DNA of 47,676 nt from Clostridiales bacterium (GCA_003525905.1 DQIA01000080.1:1-47676); one strand, 5' to 3'. Positions 1 to 8,814 are shown, numbered from the stretch's first letter. Program-made: numbers and translations. Notes: generated from the letters alone by a model not told the origin.

Positions 1-71
1 CCCTGACGGTTTCCTTTCACACTTTTTTCCCACCGGAACTTTCGGCTGGGCAGGTTTTTTGACAGTCTGAC
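1..71 (+). repeat. Intergenic repeat, copy A (inverted partner of 8814-8885)
   Basis: The first 71 bases match the minus strand of 8814-8885. The outer 22 bases are identical, the middle diverges, and the last ~30 bases (…ggctgggcaggtt, then tttgacagtctgac) are nearly identical. In both copies a GC-rich hairpin follows directly after gacagtctga. The unit probably continues left of the window, since copy B forms a further hairpin at that end. Function is unknown; a dispersed terminator-associated repeat is the simplest reading. Confidence 0.75.
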
Positions 72-95
72 CCGGAGCGTTTTCTCCGGGTTTTC
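71..95 (+). terminator. Hairpin plus T-tract terminator
   Basis: A perfect 7-bp stem (cccggag / ctccggg, loop cgtttt) is followed by ttttctgatattttt. It would end plus-strand transcription entering from the left, ahead of the aminopeptidase operon. Confidence 0.6.
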
Positions 96-130
96 TGATA
101 TTTTTATTATTTATTAAAGGAGAATGATCT

Positions 131-1501
131 ATGATCCAGCGCTATCACAACGAGCCGGTCGGCCTGCGCGTGACGCCCGAGCCGGGCGACTATCTGAAGC
201 TGCACGACCGCATTCTGCCGGACGGCAGCGAGCAGATCACCGTGGGCCGCGGCGGGAGCTGGTCGGTCCTGGCCTGCAAGGAGGTCTATGGCAAGGCATC
301 CAAGGCCGTGCAGGCCAGCGGTGCAAAGAGCGCCGTGTTCGACCTGAGCGCGGCGGCCGAGCTGGGCCGTGACGGCCTTCTGGCTGCGGCCGAGGGCATC
401 TGCGGCGGCGCTTATCAGATGAAATATACGCTCTCCGATCAGTGGGAGCCGGAATTTGCCTGCTATGCCTCCGGCGAGGGCTGGCAGGAGCAGGACCTGC
501 AGCTCGGCTGGACGCTGGCGGAGTCCATCCTCCGGACGCGCAGTCTTGTGAACCGCCCTGCCAATCTGCTCACGCCGGAGCGGCTTGCCGCCGCGCTGAC
601 GGAGCAGTGCGCGGGTCTGCCGGTCGAGACGCAGTGCTATGACCGCGGCACCCTGCACGAGCTGGGGCTGGAGGCCTTCCTCGCCGTGGGCGACAGCAGC
701 GGCCACTCGCCGGTGCTGGCCGTGCTGCGCTATACGGGCGCGCCGGATTCGGCGGAGCGCCTCGGCCTTGTCGGCAAGGGCGTGACGGTGGATTCCGGCG
801 GCTATAATCTGAAATCCAGCGGCTCCATGGCGGGCATCAAGGGCGATATGGCGGGCGGCGCTGCCGTGGCCGCTGCCGTGCGCGCCATTGCGGCGGCCGG
901 GATTCCGGTGAATGTTACGGCCGTCGTGCCGTGCTGCGAGAACCGCATCTCCACGACGAGCCTGCTGCCGGGGGACCTGATCGGCTCGTTGTCCGGCAAG
1001 ACCATCGAGGTATTCAATGCAGACGCCGAGGGCCGCCTCATTCTGGCCGACGGCCTGACGTGGGCCATCCGGAAGGAGGGCTGCACGCGCCTTGTGGACG
1101 CCGCCACGCTGACGGGCGCGATCTGCGCCATGCTTGGCTATGTGGCCACGGGCGTTATGGCGAGCGACGACGGCTGGTATGCCGCCCTCGAGCGGGCCGC
1201 CGCCCACTCCGGCGAGCGCTTCTGGCGTATGCCGGACTTCCCGGAATATGAAAAGCTCATCCGCGGCGACCTCGGCGACGTACGCAACACGAGCCGCGAC
1301 GGCTGCGGCGCGATCACGGCCGGGCTGTTCCTGCGGCACTTTACCGAGGGTCTGCCTTGGCTGCATCTGGACATCGCAGGCACGGCGGACAACAAGGGCT
1401 ATGTCTGGGAGCATCAGGTCCCCGGTGCGACCGGCACGGCCGTGAGCACCCTGTTCCATCTGGCCTGCGGGCTGGCGGAAAAAAAGGAGGAAGCAAAATG
1501 A
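131..1501 (+). CDS. M17 family leucyl aminopeptidase
   Basis: A 456-residue cytosolic metallo-aminopeptidase that removes N-terminal residues from peptides using two metal ions. The C-terminal catalytic domain shows the family ligands: Lys216 in VGKG, Asp221 in TVDSGG, Asp239 in KGDMAGG, and Asp298/Glu300/Arg302 in NADAEGRL, followed by AATLTGA. The first ~130 residues are the less conserved N-terminal domain. The start at 131 follows aaaggag at a good distance; an ATG at 124 opens only a short other-frame ORF. The stop overlaps the next start (ATGA), so it heads a four-gene coupled operon. Length is slightly short for the family (about 480-500). NADAEGRL replaces the more common NTDAEGRL, which should be tolerated. 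Family assignment is firm; substrate preference cannot be read. Confidence 0.93.
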   Translation: MIQRYHNEPVGLRVTPEPGDYLKLHDRILPDGSEQITVGRGGSWSVLACKEVYGKASKAVQASGAKSAVFDLSAAAELGRDGLLAAAEGICGGAYQMKYTLSDQWEPEFACYASGEGWQEQDLQLGWTLAESILRTRSLVNRPANLLTPERLAAALTEQCAGLPVETQCYDRGTLHELGLEAFLAVGDSSGHSPVLAVLRYTGAPDSAERLGLVGKGVTVDSGGYNLKSSGSMAGIKGDMAGGAAVAAAVRAIAAAGIPVNVTAVVPCCENRISTTSLLPGDLIGSLSGKTIEVFNADAEGRLILADGLTWAIRKEGCTRLVDAATLTGAICAMLGYVATGVMASDDGWYAALERAAAHSGERFWRMPDFPEYEKLIRGDLGDVRNTSRDGCGAITAGLFLRHFTEGLPWLHLDIAGTADNKGYVWEHQVPGATGTAVSTLFHLACGLAEKKEEAK

Positions 1502-2268
1502 AACGACCCCTGATCGAGGCATGTGTGGATTCCTATGCCTCTGCCATGGCAGCAGGCCGCGCCGGTGCGGACCGGCTGGAGCTGTGTGCCCATCTGGTCA
1601 TCGGCGGCACGACACCGACGCATGCTCTGTTCCGGCAGGTGCAGCGCGGCAGCGGCGTGCCCGTCAACGTCCTTATCCGCCCGCGCTTCGGCGATTTTCT
1701 CTATACCGAGCCGGAGCTGGAGGAGATGTGCGAGGAGATCGCGGCCTTCCGCGACCTCGGCGCGAACGGCGTCGTCATCGGCGCGCTCACGCCGGACGGC
1801 GAGCTGGACCTTGCGCAGATGCGCCGCATGATGGCCTGTGCAGGGCAGATGGAGGTCACGCTCCACCGCGCGTTCGACATGACGCGCGACCCCTTCCGGG
1901 CGCTGGAGGACGCTGTTTCCCTCGGCTGCCGGACGATCCTGTCCTCCGGGCAGGCGGCCAACGCAGCCCTCGGCGCGCCGCTGCTGGCAAAGCTGAACGA
2001 GCAGGCAGCAGGACGCATCGACCTGATGGCCGGCTGCGGCGTGAAGCGCACGAACATCGCCGGGATCGCCGCCCAGACCGGCATCACGACCTTCCACACC
2101 ACGGGCAGAAAGGGCAGCGTGGACAGCGGCATGCGCTACCGCAAGGAGGGCGTGTCCATGGGCCTGCCGTCCCTTTCGGAGTATGAGCTTTGGCTGACGG
2201 ACGAGGCGGAGTTTCGCGCGTGCGCCGAGACGGTGCACGCCCTCGGAACGCCGGGAGCGCAGGCATGA
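1498..2268 (+). CDS. cutC: CutC family protein
   Basis: A 256-residue TIM-barrel protein of the CutC family, historically linked to copper homeostasis, though its biochemical role is not settled. Recognisable stretches are the N-terminal IEACVDSYASAMAAGRAGADRLELC block, NVLIRPRFGDFLY, VIGALTPDGELD, EVTLHRAFDMTRDP and the C-terminal FHTTGRKGSVDSGM. Length equals the usual ~245-255. The start at 1498 sits inside aaaatga, giving a 4-base overlap with the aminopeptidase stop, and aaaaaggagga lies just upstream; the open frame upstream of it is not conserved sequence. No metal-binding motif or copper-responsive operator is visible, and the neighbours (peptidases, a transglutaminase-like protein) do not suggest copper. 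Confidence 0.92.
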   Translation: MKRPLIEACVDSYASAMAAGRAGADRLELCAHLVIGGTTPTHALFRQVQRGSGVPVNVLIRPRFGDFLYTEPELEEMCEEIAAFRDLGANGVVIGALTPDGELDLAQMRRMMACAGQMEVTLHRAFDMTRDPFRALEDAVSLGCRTILSSGQAANAALGAPLLAKLNEQAAGRIDLMAGCGVKRTNIAGIAAQTGITTFHTTGRKGSVDSGMRYRKEGVSMGLPSLSEYELWLTDEAEFRACAETVHALGTPGAQA

Positions 2269-4703
2269 GAAGCCGGGAAGCGGAATTTGAGCGGAAGCTC
2301 GCCCAGACGGGCCTTTGGCAGCTCCCGGACCTATTGCAGACCCTGCCGGACGAGACGGCGCGGCTGGCCTGCCTTTGCTATGCGGCAAGCCCCGCCGGCG
2401 ACTGGCTCGATACGCCGCCGGAGGTGTTTTTCTCCTGCGCGGCGCATGCGCGATACCTGCGGGAGAACGTTTCGTGGACGCGCGCCCTGCCGGAGCCGCT
2501 GTTTCTTGCCTATGTGCTGCATCCGCGCGTCAATAATGAGGCGCTGTGTGACTGCCGCCCTGTGTTCTATGCCGCGCTTGCCGAGCGGCTGCGCGGCCTT
2601 CCGGAGGAGGCCGCCATTCTGGAGATCAACCGCTGGTGCGCGGAGCATGTGGCCTATCAGCCGACGGACGAGCGCACGCGCAGCGCGCTGGCCGTGCTCC
2701 GCGCGGGCTTCGGCCGCTGCGGCGAGGAGTCCATGTTTGCGGTGAATGTCCTGCGCGCCTGCGGCTTTGCGGCGCGGCAGGTCTATGTGCCGCGCTGGGC
2801 GCACTGTGACGACAACCACGCGTGGGTTGAGGTCCGGTGCGGCGGCGCGTGGCACTTTCTCGGTGCCTGTGAGCCGGAGGCCGTGCTGGACCGCGGCTGG
2901 TTCAACAGTGCGGCCGGACGCGCCGTTCTGGTGCACAGCCGCTGCTTCGGCGAGCCGGAGCCGGGTGCAGATCTCATCGGCCGCGAGGGCGATGTGGTCT
3001 ATTGCAACGAAACGGCCCGCTATGCTGATGTGCGCCGCCTGACCGTCCGCGTGACGGACGAAAACGGTATGTCTGCGGCGGGGGCCGATGTCGATTTTTG
3101 TATTCTGAATAATTGTGAATGGTATCCCGCGGCAACGGTGCAGACCGATGCGTCCGGCATGGCGGCCCTCACATGCGGCCTTGGCAGTCTGCGGCTGCTG
3201 GCACGGCGGGACGGCCTGTGCTGTGAGGCCTTCGTCTCCCCGGAGGAGACGGGGCCGGTCGTGCTGACTCTCGGGAAGCGCGCTCCCGCGCCGGATCGCT
3301 GGGAGCCGATCGAGCTGACGGCACCCCGCGGAGGAGCCGTGCGCGGAGCGGTTCCGACGGAGGCACAGCGGGACCTGCAGGAGCGGTGGCTCCGGCAGGC
3401 GCACGAGGCGTGGACGCAGCGCCGCGAGGCCCGGCTGGACGAGGCGGACGCGCAGGGCCTGCCGCCGGAGGAGACGGCGCTGCTGCGCGCGGGCGCGGGC
3501 CATGCGGCACAGCTGGCAGCCTTTCTGCGGGAGGAGCCGGAGGCAATACCCCTTTTGCGCACACTTTTACCGAAGGACCTGCTCGATATCGCGCCGGACG
3601 TCTTGCGCGATACATGGGCGCACACGCCCCGGCCGGACGGCGTGCCGGAAGGCATCTGGGCGGCCTTTGTGCTCTGTCCGCGCGTCGGATATGAGCAGCT
3701 TCTGCCGCAGCGGCGGGAGTTGACTACATATTTTTCGGAGAAACGGAGCGCTGCGTTCCGCAGGGATCCGGCGGCGCTCTGGGCATGGCTCACGGAGGCG
3801 ATCGCGCCGTCCGTGCTCAGCCCGTCTCCGCTGGCGGCGCTGACGCTGCGGCAGGCCTCACCGGAGGCAAAGCGCGTCCTGTTTGCGGCGCTCTGCCGTG
3901 CGCTCGGCGTCCCGGCCCGGCTTGCGCCGGAGGACGGTGCGGCCGAATATTGGCACAACGGCGTCTGGAAGCGCACGGAGGGCCGCGACATGCGCGGAAC
4001 GGTCGTTCTGATCTGCCCCACGGGCGAAAAGTGGGTCTGCGGCGTGGACTTTTCCCTTTCTGCCCTGACGCCGGACGGTGCGCGCCTGCTCTGGCCTTCG
4101 GTGGACGGCCTGACATTCTCCGCTGCGCCGGGGGACTACTGCCTGCTCACGACGAACCGGCTGCCGAACGGCGACCAGCGCGTGCTGCGGCGGCATTTTT
4201 CCCTTGCGGCGGGCGAACGGCGCACGATCCGTCTGGAGCGCGCCCATGCAGCCCTTGCCGAGATGCTGGGCAGCCATGCGATGGAGGACTTCTTTTCCGC
4301 GCGGACGATGGCGGGCGAGCCGGTCTCCGGTGCGGCGTTCACGGCCCGCGGCGGCCTGTTGGCGTGGCTCGCGCCCGGGCAGGAGCCGACAGAGCACCTG
4401 CTGCGCGAGCTTCTGGACGAGGACCTGCAGGGTGTGCCCCTGACGCTGCTCGTTCCGGATGCCGGTTCCCTGCGCAATGAGACCCTGCGTCGCTTCTGCG
4501 AAAAGAACCCGGACGTCCCTGTCTTGCTGGACGGCGATGCGCGCACGGCGGAGACTGCCGCGCGGCAGACGTTTGCCGAGGCGGGCAAGCTGCCGCTGCT
4601 CGTTGTGCTGCGCGGCCCGCTCACGGCGGCCTATGCCGTCAGCGGCTATCATGTCGGCAGTGCGGCGCTGGCCCTGCGCGTCTGGCAGGCGGTGCGGCCG
4701 TGA
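2265..4703 (+). CDS. Large transglutaminase-like protein with duplicated architecture
   Basis: An 812-residue protein without a signal peptide or membrane segment. Residues ~110-205 form a transglutaminase/protease-like domain with Cys152 (GRCGEES), His185 (DNHAWVEV) and Glu203 at the usual Asp position after WHFLG. A beta-rich segment (~250-340) resembles a carboxypeptidase regulatory-like domain. Residues ~460-660 repeat this plan: FVLCPRV echoes YVLHPRV, and SPEAKRVLFAALCRALGVPARLAP aligns with the first catalytic region but lacks the Cys. The last ~130 residues look thioredoxin-like without a CXXC. The start at 2265 overlaps the cutC stop (ATGA). The end overlaps the next gene (GTGA). It may act on peptides or crosslinks together with its peptidase neighbours, which is inference. 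Confidence 0.82.
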   Translation: MRSREAEFERKLAQTGLWQLPDLLQTLPDETARLACLCYAASPAGDWLDTPPEVFFSCAAHARYLRENVSWTRALPEPLFLAYVLHPRVNNEALCDCRPVFYAALAERLRGLPEEAAILEINRWCAEHVAYQPTDERTRSALAVLRAGFGRCGEESMFAVNVLRACGFAARQVYVPRWAHCDDNHAWVEVRCGGAWHFLGACEPEAVLDRGWFNSAAGRAVLVHSRCFGEPEPGADLIGREGDVVYCNETARYADVRRLTVRVTDENGMSAAGADVDFCILNNCEWYPAATVQTDASGMAALTCGLGSLRLLARRDGLCCEAFVSPEETGPVVLTLGKRAPAPDRWEPIELTAPRGGAVRGAVPTEAQRDLQERWLRQAHEAWTQRREARLDEADAQGLPPEETALLRAGAGHAAQLAAFLREEPEAIPLLRTLLPKDLLDIAPDVLRDTWAHTPRPDGVPEGIWAAFVLCPRVGYEQLLPQRRELTTYFSEKRSAAFRRDPAALWAWLTEAIAPSVLSPSPLAALTLRQASPEAKRVLFAALCRALGVPARLAPEDGAAEYWHNGVWKRTEGRDMRGTVVLICPTGEKWVCGVDFSLSALTPDGARLLWPSVDGLTFSAAPGDYCLLTTNRLPNGDQRVLRRHFSLAAGERRTIRLERAHAALAEMLGSHAMEDFFSARTMAGEPVSGAAFTARGGLLAWLAPGQEPTEHLLRELLDEDLQGVPLTLLVPDAGSLRNETLRRFCEKNPDVPVLLDGDARTAETAARQTFAEAGKLPLLVVLRGPLTAAYAVSGYHVGSAALALRVWQAVRP

Positions 4704-5260
4704 CGGAGCTGCGGATCGTCCGCAGCCGCCGGAAGACGCTGGCGCTGCAGGTCCTGCCGACGGGCGAGATCGTGGCCCGCGCGCCCCTGCGCCTGCCGGA
4801 GCGGGATATCCATGCCTTTGCCGAGCAGCATGCGGCATGGCTCGAGGCAGCCGTGGCCCGCGCCAGAGCGGGGAGCCGGGCCGCACAGCGGGCGGGCATC
4901 CTGAGCGAAGCGGAGCTGCAGCGGCTCCGCACCGCGGCGCAGGCCGACCTGACGGAGCGCGTGACGCGCCTCGCGGCCCGGATGGGCGTCGACTTTGCCG
5001 GGATCACGATCCGCGCGCAGCGCACCCGCTGGGGCAGCTGCTCCGCCCGCGGGAGCCTGAGCTTCAACTGCCTTCTGATGCTGGCCCCGCCGGAGGTGCG
5101 CGAGTATGTCGCCGTGCATGAGCTGTGCCACCGGAAGCAGATGAACCACAGCGCCGCGTTCTGGCGCGAGGTCGCGTTATGGCTGCCCGACTATGCCGCG
5201 CAGCGCGCATGGCTGCGGGAGCATGGGCCTGCGCTGCTCGGCCGTCTGCCGGAAACATAA
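4700..5260 (+). CDS. WLM/YgjP-like zinc metallopeptidase
   Basis: A 186-residue protein of the YgjP-like (DUF45/WLM) metallopeptidase family. It has the RTRWGSC motif (109-114) and the zinc site HELCH with His140, Glu141 and His144, followed by His150 in KQMNHSAAFW. The gluzincin-like helix and the WGSCS strand are the family hallmarks. The GTG start at 4700 overlaps the preceding stop (GTGA), making this the fourth coupled gene of the operon. Family members are cytosolic and their substrates are mostly unknown; eukaryotic WLM relatives act on DNA-protein crosslinks, but that role cannot be transferred here. Confidence 0.88.
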   Translation: MTELRIVRSRRKTLALQVLPTGEIVARAPLRLPERDIHAFAEQHAAWLEAAVARARAGSRAAQRAGILSEAELQRLRTAAQADLTERVTRLAARMGVDFAGITIRAQRTRWGSCSARGSLSFNCLLMLAPPEVREYVAVHELCHRKQMNHSAAFWREVALWLPDYAAQRAWLREHGPALLGRLPET

Positions 5261-5356
5261 AAAATCCTGTGGAAATATGTGCCAATTTGTGGTAAAATAT
5301 CCAAGATATCGGCTGCGCGATGAGGTCTGCGCAGCTACTGCAAAGGAGACACTGCC

Positions 5357-6301
5357 ATGAAGGAGATCAAAACAGTCGCGCTGGTCGGCCTTGGAGCCAT
5401 CGGCGCATATTTTGCGGACAGGCTGCAGCCGATGCTCGGCGACGATCTGCGTGTCATCGCAGGCGGTGCGCGTGCGGAGCGGATCCGCCGCGAGGGCCTT
5501 GTCATCAACGGCAAGCAGGAATACTACCACGTTGTGGAGCCGGGTGAGGGCGAGCCTGCCGATCTGGTGATCTTTGCCACGAAGATGTCCGGCCTGCAGC
5601 AGGCCATCGAGGACGTGCGGGCGCAGATCGGCCCGGAGACGCTCATCCTTTCGCCGCTCAACGGCGTGGAGAGCGAGGAGGACGTGGCGAGGACCTACGG
5701 CTGGGAGAACATCGTCTATTCCCTGATGCGCATCAGCAGCGTCAAGGTCGGAAACACCGTTTCGTTCGACCCGAACGCCGCGTTCTATGTGGAGTATGGC
5801 GAGAAGAAGAACGATCCCGCGAACCTGTCCGAACGCGTGCTGCGCCTCAAGGCACTGTTTGACGGCGCGGGCATCCGCTATCAGATCCGCCCGGATATGC
5901 TGCTGGCCATCTGGGAGAAATTTGCCTGCAACGTCAGCGAAAATCAGGTCGCTGCCGTGCTCGACCTGCCGTATGGCGCGTGGGGCAGCTGCGAGGACGC
6001 CGAGGCGCTGCGCATCATGGTCGCGGCAGAGGTCATCGAGATCGCGCAGAAGAAGGGCATCCCCATCGAGACGAACTATGCACGCGACCATCTGGACGTC
6101 ATCAAGGCCGTTCCGCCGCGCAACAAGCCCTCCACGCTGCAGGACATTCTGGCCGGGCGCAAAACGGAGGTCGATATCTTTGCCGGTGCGGTCATCCGCC
6201 TTGGCAAGGAATATGGCGTCCCCACGCCGTATAACGAATTCCTGTACCATGCCATCCGCGTGCTCGAGGCGAAGAACGCCGGCACGGTCGAGGGAGTATA
6301 A
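5357..6301 (+). CDS. 2-dehydropantoate 2-reductase family protein
   Basis: A 314-residue NADPH-dependent reductase of the ApbA/PanE family, which reduces ketopantoate to pantoate in coenzyme A synthesis. The N-terminal Rossmann motif GLGAIGAYF (11-19) binds NADPH. FATKMSGLQQAI, SPLNGVESEE and the C-terminal helical domain with WEKFACNVSENQ (the substrate-binding Lys/Asn region) follow the family. The start at 5357 follows aaggaga. About 95 bases separate it from the upstream operon, so it probably has its own promoter. Many genomes carry several ApbA-like paralogues, so the true ketopantoate substrate is likely but not certain. Confidence 0.87.
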   Translation: MKEIKTVALVGLGAIGAYFADRLQPMLGDDLRVIAGGARAERIRREGLVINGKQEYYHVVEPGEGEPADLVIFATKMSGLQQAIEDVRAQIGPETLILSPLNGVESEEDVARTYGWENIVYSLMRISSVKVGNTVSFDPNAAFYVEYGEKKNDPANLSERVLRLKALFDGAGIRYQIRPDMLLAIWEKFACNVSENQVAAVLDLPYGAWGSCEDAEALRIMVAAEVIEIAQKKGIPIETNYARDHLDVIKAVPPRNKPSTLQDILAGRKTEVDIFAGAVIRLGKEYGVPTPYNEFLYHAIRVLEAKNAGTVEGV

Positions 6302-6313
6302 TATCAAATAACA

Positions 6314-6353
6314 GATCCTGATGATCCACAGGCCCATGTGGATCGTCAGGATC
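6314..6353. terminator. Bidirectional terminator hairpin between convergent genes
   Basis: gatcctgatgatccaca pairs with tgtggatcgtcaggatc (17-bp stem, one wobble) around a 6-nt loop. It lies exactly between the convergent reductase and LysR genes. T-rich sequence (attttactt) follows on the plus strand and a weaker one on the minus strand. Confidence 0.75.
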
Positions 6354-6356
6354 ATT

Positions 6357-7244
6357 TTACTTGTTCTGCAGTGAAAGAAGCATCGTTTCGAGTGCGGCGG
6401 CAGCGACGCTGCGGGGCCGGTCCGTGCGGCGGATGAGGCAGACGGCCCGCTCCGGCAGGCCCTCGCGCAGGTGCAGGCGCTCGATGCCGGGGGCGGGGAG
6501 CAGAACATCCGGCACAAAGGCGATGCCGAGGCCGTTTTTCACAAGCGGCAGGAGCTGCGTGGAGGTCGCCGCCTCAATATCCGGCGCATAGCTCAGCCCA
6601 TGGCGGCGGAACAGGCTCTCATAGAGGTCAAACGTGCTCGTGCCGCGCCGTAGGGCGATGAGCGGCAGGGCCGCGATCTCCCGGAGCGTAAAGGTGCGGC
6701 CGCTGTCCAGCGGGAAGGCCGTGCTGCACACGGCGACCTCACGGAACGAGGCCAGCACCGTCGCCTCCAGCGGTGCGGACAGGGGAGTGGGCGGCATTGT
6801 GACGACGGCAAGCTCGGCAAGGCCGCTGCGCAGGGCGTCGATGGCCTCCGGCGCGGACTGGTTCGAAACGCGCAGGCGGATGGCGGGATTTTCGCGGTGA
6901 AAACGGCTGAGCACCTGCAGCAGCACGGCATGCAGGGCCGTCTCGCTGCAGGCGATGGAGACCATGCCGCTGCGCAGCTCGCGCTGGCGCTGCAGCTCGG
7001 CCTCGCCTGCGCGCAGCTGCTCCATGGCGGCCGTGACGTGGGCATAGAGGGCCTCGCCCTCCGGCGTCAGCTCCACGCCGCGGCTGGAGCGCAGGAACAG
7101 GCGGCAGCCGAGCTCCGCCTCGAGATTGTGCACGGCGCGCGTCAGGTTCGGCTGGCTGTTGACCAGCGCCTCCGCCGCGCGGGTAAAGCTGCGGTGCCGC
7201 GCTACGGCTTCAAAGATGCGGTAATAATCCAGCGCAATGTCCAT
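6357..7244 (-). CDS. LysR family transcriptional regulator
   Basis: A 295-residue LysR-type regulator. The winged helix-turn-helix occupies residues ~1-60 (LDYYRIFEAVARHRSFTRAAEAL…TRAVHNLEAELGCRLF). The effector-binding domain follows, with typical features such as SMVSIACSETALHAVLL-like strands and LPLIALRRGTS. It is divergent from a MATE exporter, with 110 bases between the two start codons that contain a perfect 21-bp palindrome, the expected arrangement for a LysR regulator controlling its divergent neighbour. The start at 7244 has gaggaac-type RBS sequence upstream on the minus strand. The effector is unknown. Confidence 0.93.
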   Translation of the reverse strand: MDIALDYYRIFEAVARHRSFTRAAEALVNSQPNLTRAVHNLEAELGCRLFLRSSRGVELTPEGEALYAHVTAAMEQLRAGEAELQRQRELRSGMVSIACSETALHAVLLQVLSRFHRENPAIRLRVSNQSAPEAIDALRSGLAELAVVTMPPTPLSAPLEATVLASFREVAVCSTAFPLDSGRTFTLREIAALPLIALRRGTSTFDLYESLFRRHGLSYAPDIEAATSTQLLPLVKNGLGIAFVPDVLLPAPGIERLHLREGLPERAVCLIRRTDRPRSVAAAALETMLLSLQNK

Positions 7245-7263
7245 GTGTTCCTCCTATATAAAA

Positions 7264-7284
7264 TTGATATGGAGACCATATCAA
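7264..7284. promoter_or_regulatory. Palindromic operator between LysR and MATE genes
   Basis: TTGATATGG-AGA-CCATATCAA is a perfect palindrome with 9-bp arms in the divergent intergenic region. It is of LysR-box type and lies upstream of the MATE −10 (TATAAT at 7316-7321, weak −35 ttatcc at 7292-7297). Confidence 0.65.
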
Positions 7285-7291
7285 CAATAGA

Positions 7292-7321
7292 TTATCCGTA
7301 TAAGAACAGAGCCATTATAAT
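7292..7321 (+). promoter_or_regulatory. Promoter of the MATE gene
   Basis: A consensus −10 TATAAT (7316-7321) has only a poor −35 (ttatcc, 18-nt spacer). A weak −35 next to a LysR-type palindrome is what an activator-dependent promoter looks like. Confidence 0.5.
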
Positions 7322-7354
7322 ACACCCTTGGAATGGAATCAAGGAGGAATCATT

Positions 7355-8767
7355 GTGAATCAGGACTTAACGACCGGCAAACCGAGCCGGGTGCTCTGGA
7401 AATTCTGTCTGCCGCTGTTCGGCAGCATCATTTTCCAGCAGCTTTATAATATCGCAGACAGCTTTGTCGCCGGTAAATTCATCGGCGAGAATGCGCTGGC
7501 CGCCGTCGGCAACAGCTATGAGATCACGCTGATCTTCATCGCCTTTGCCTTTGGCTGCAACATCGGCTGCTCCGTCGTAGCGGCGCAGTTCTTCGGCGCG
7601 AAGGACCTGCGCAGCATGAAGACGACGATCTATACCACGCTCATCGCCAGCGCGGGCCTGTGCGCTGTTCTGATGCTGGTCGGCCTGCTGCTGTCGCGCC
7701 AGCTCCTCGGCCTCATCAACACGCCGGATGAGATCATGAAGGACTCTCAGCTGTATCTGAATATCTACATCTGCGGCCTGCCGTTTGTGTTTTTCTATAA
7801 TGTGGCGACCGGTATTTTCTCCGCGCTCGGCGATTCCAAAACGCCGTTCTTCTTCCTCATGGCTTCGTCTCTCTCGAACATCGCGGTGGATATCCTGTTC
7901 GTCACGGCGTTCGGCATGGGCGTGGACGGCGTTGCGTGGGCAACGTTCCTGTGCCAGGGCGTGAGCTGCGTGCTGGCGCTGGTGTTCGTGTTCCGCCGTC
8001 TGGCGAAGATCCACCTGCCGGAGGGCCAGAGGGCTCCGGTCTTCTCCGGCAGACTGCTCGGCCGCGTGGCGCGCGTCGCCGTCCCGAGTATCCTGCAGCA
8101 GAGCTTTGTCTCCGTCGGCAATATCGTGCTGCAGAGTATCATCAATTCGTTCGGCACGGCCGTTATGGCGGGCTATTCCGCGTCGGTCAAGCTGAACAAC
8201 CTCGTCATCACGTCGCTCGTGACGCTGGGCAACGGCATTTCGAACTTCACGGCGCAGAACCTCGGCGCACAGAAGCCGGACCGCATCCGCAGCGGCTTCC
8301 GCGCGGGTCTGTATCTTGTGTGGGCGCTGTGTGTCCCGCTGACGGTGCTGTATTTCTTTGCGGGCGCACCGCTTGTGAAGATCTTCGTCGATAACCCGAC
8401 GCAGAAGGCGCTGGCGACCGGCGTGCAGTTCCTGCACATCGTTGCGCCGTTCTATGTGATCGTTGCCTCGAAGATCGTGGCCGACGGCGTCCTGCGCGGC
8501 GCGGGAAAGATGGGCCCGTTCATGGCCTCCACATTCACGGATCTGCTGCTGCGTGTCGCACTGGCCTTTGTCCTGTCCCGCACCTTTGAGGAGACCGGCA
8601 TCTGGCTGTCGTGGCCGATCGGCTGGACCGTTGCAACGGTCATGTCTCTGCTGTTCTACCGCTTCGCGCGCCTGAAGCCTGAGACCCCGGCTGAGGCCAT
8701 CGCGCTCGAGACGGAGACCGCCGTTGAGGCGGAGGACGCCGCCGAGGGCGAGTACGCCGAGTTATAA
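7355..8767 (+). CDS. MATE family efflux transporter
   Basis: A 470-residue inner-membrane antiporter of the MATE family with about 12 membrane helices, exporting cationic drugs or metabolites with Na+ or H+. Family signatures include KFCLPLFGSIIFQQLYNIADSFVAGKFIGENALAAVG at the N-terminus and the second-half repeat (VPSILQQSFVSVGNIVLQSIINSFG, then LGNGISNFTAQNLGAQ). I chose the GTG at 7355 because aaggagg (7341-7347) sits 7 bases before it; a TTG at 7328 is in frame but has no RBS. The tail (~445-470) is strongly acidic (ETETAVEAEDAAEGE), unusual for the family. It is probably controlled by the divergent LysR. Confidence 0.92.
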   Translation: MNQDLTTGKPSRVLWKFCLPLFGSIIFQQLYNIADSFVAGKFIGENALAAVGNSYEITLIFIAFAFGCNIGCSVVAAQFFGAKDLRSMKTTIYTTLIASAGLCAVLMLVGLLLSRQLLGLINTPDEIMKDSQLYLNIYICGLPFVFFYNVATGIFSALGDSKTPFFFLMASSLSNIAVDILFVTAFGMGVDGVAWATFLCQGVSCVLALVFVFRRLAKIHLPEGQRAPVFSGRLLGRVARVAVPSILQQSFVSVGNIVLQSIINSFGTAVMAGYSASVKLNNLVITSLVTLGNGISNFTAQNLGAQKPDRIRSGFRAGLYLVWALCVPLTVLYFFAGAPLVKIFVDNPTQKALATGVQFLHIVAPFYVIVASKIVADGVLRGAGKMGPFMASTFTDLLLRVALAFVLSRTFEETGIWLSWPIGWTVATVMSLLFYRFARLKPETPAEAIALETETAVEAEDAAEGEYAEL

Positions 8768-8783
8768 CTGCGAACAAAAAGTT

Positions 8784-8814
8784 CGGACCGTGCTGCGGAA
8801 TACAGCACGGTCCG
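8784..8814. terminator. Perfect 12-bp hairpin after the MATE gene
   Basis: cggaccgtgctg and cagcacggtccg form a perfect 12-bp stem around cggaata, 17 bases after the MATE stop. There is no clear plus-strand T-tract; on the minus strand it is followed by aactttttg. It occupies the same position relative to repeat copy B as the 71-95 terminator does to copy A. Confidence 0.55.

Noticed and set aside
107..1522. A 471-codon open frame on the minus strand
   Set aside because: It is antisense to the M17 aminopeptidase, which has all catalytic residues; the translation is low-complexity Arg/Ala/Gly-rich.
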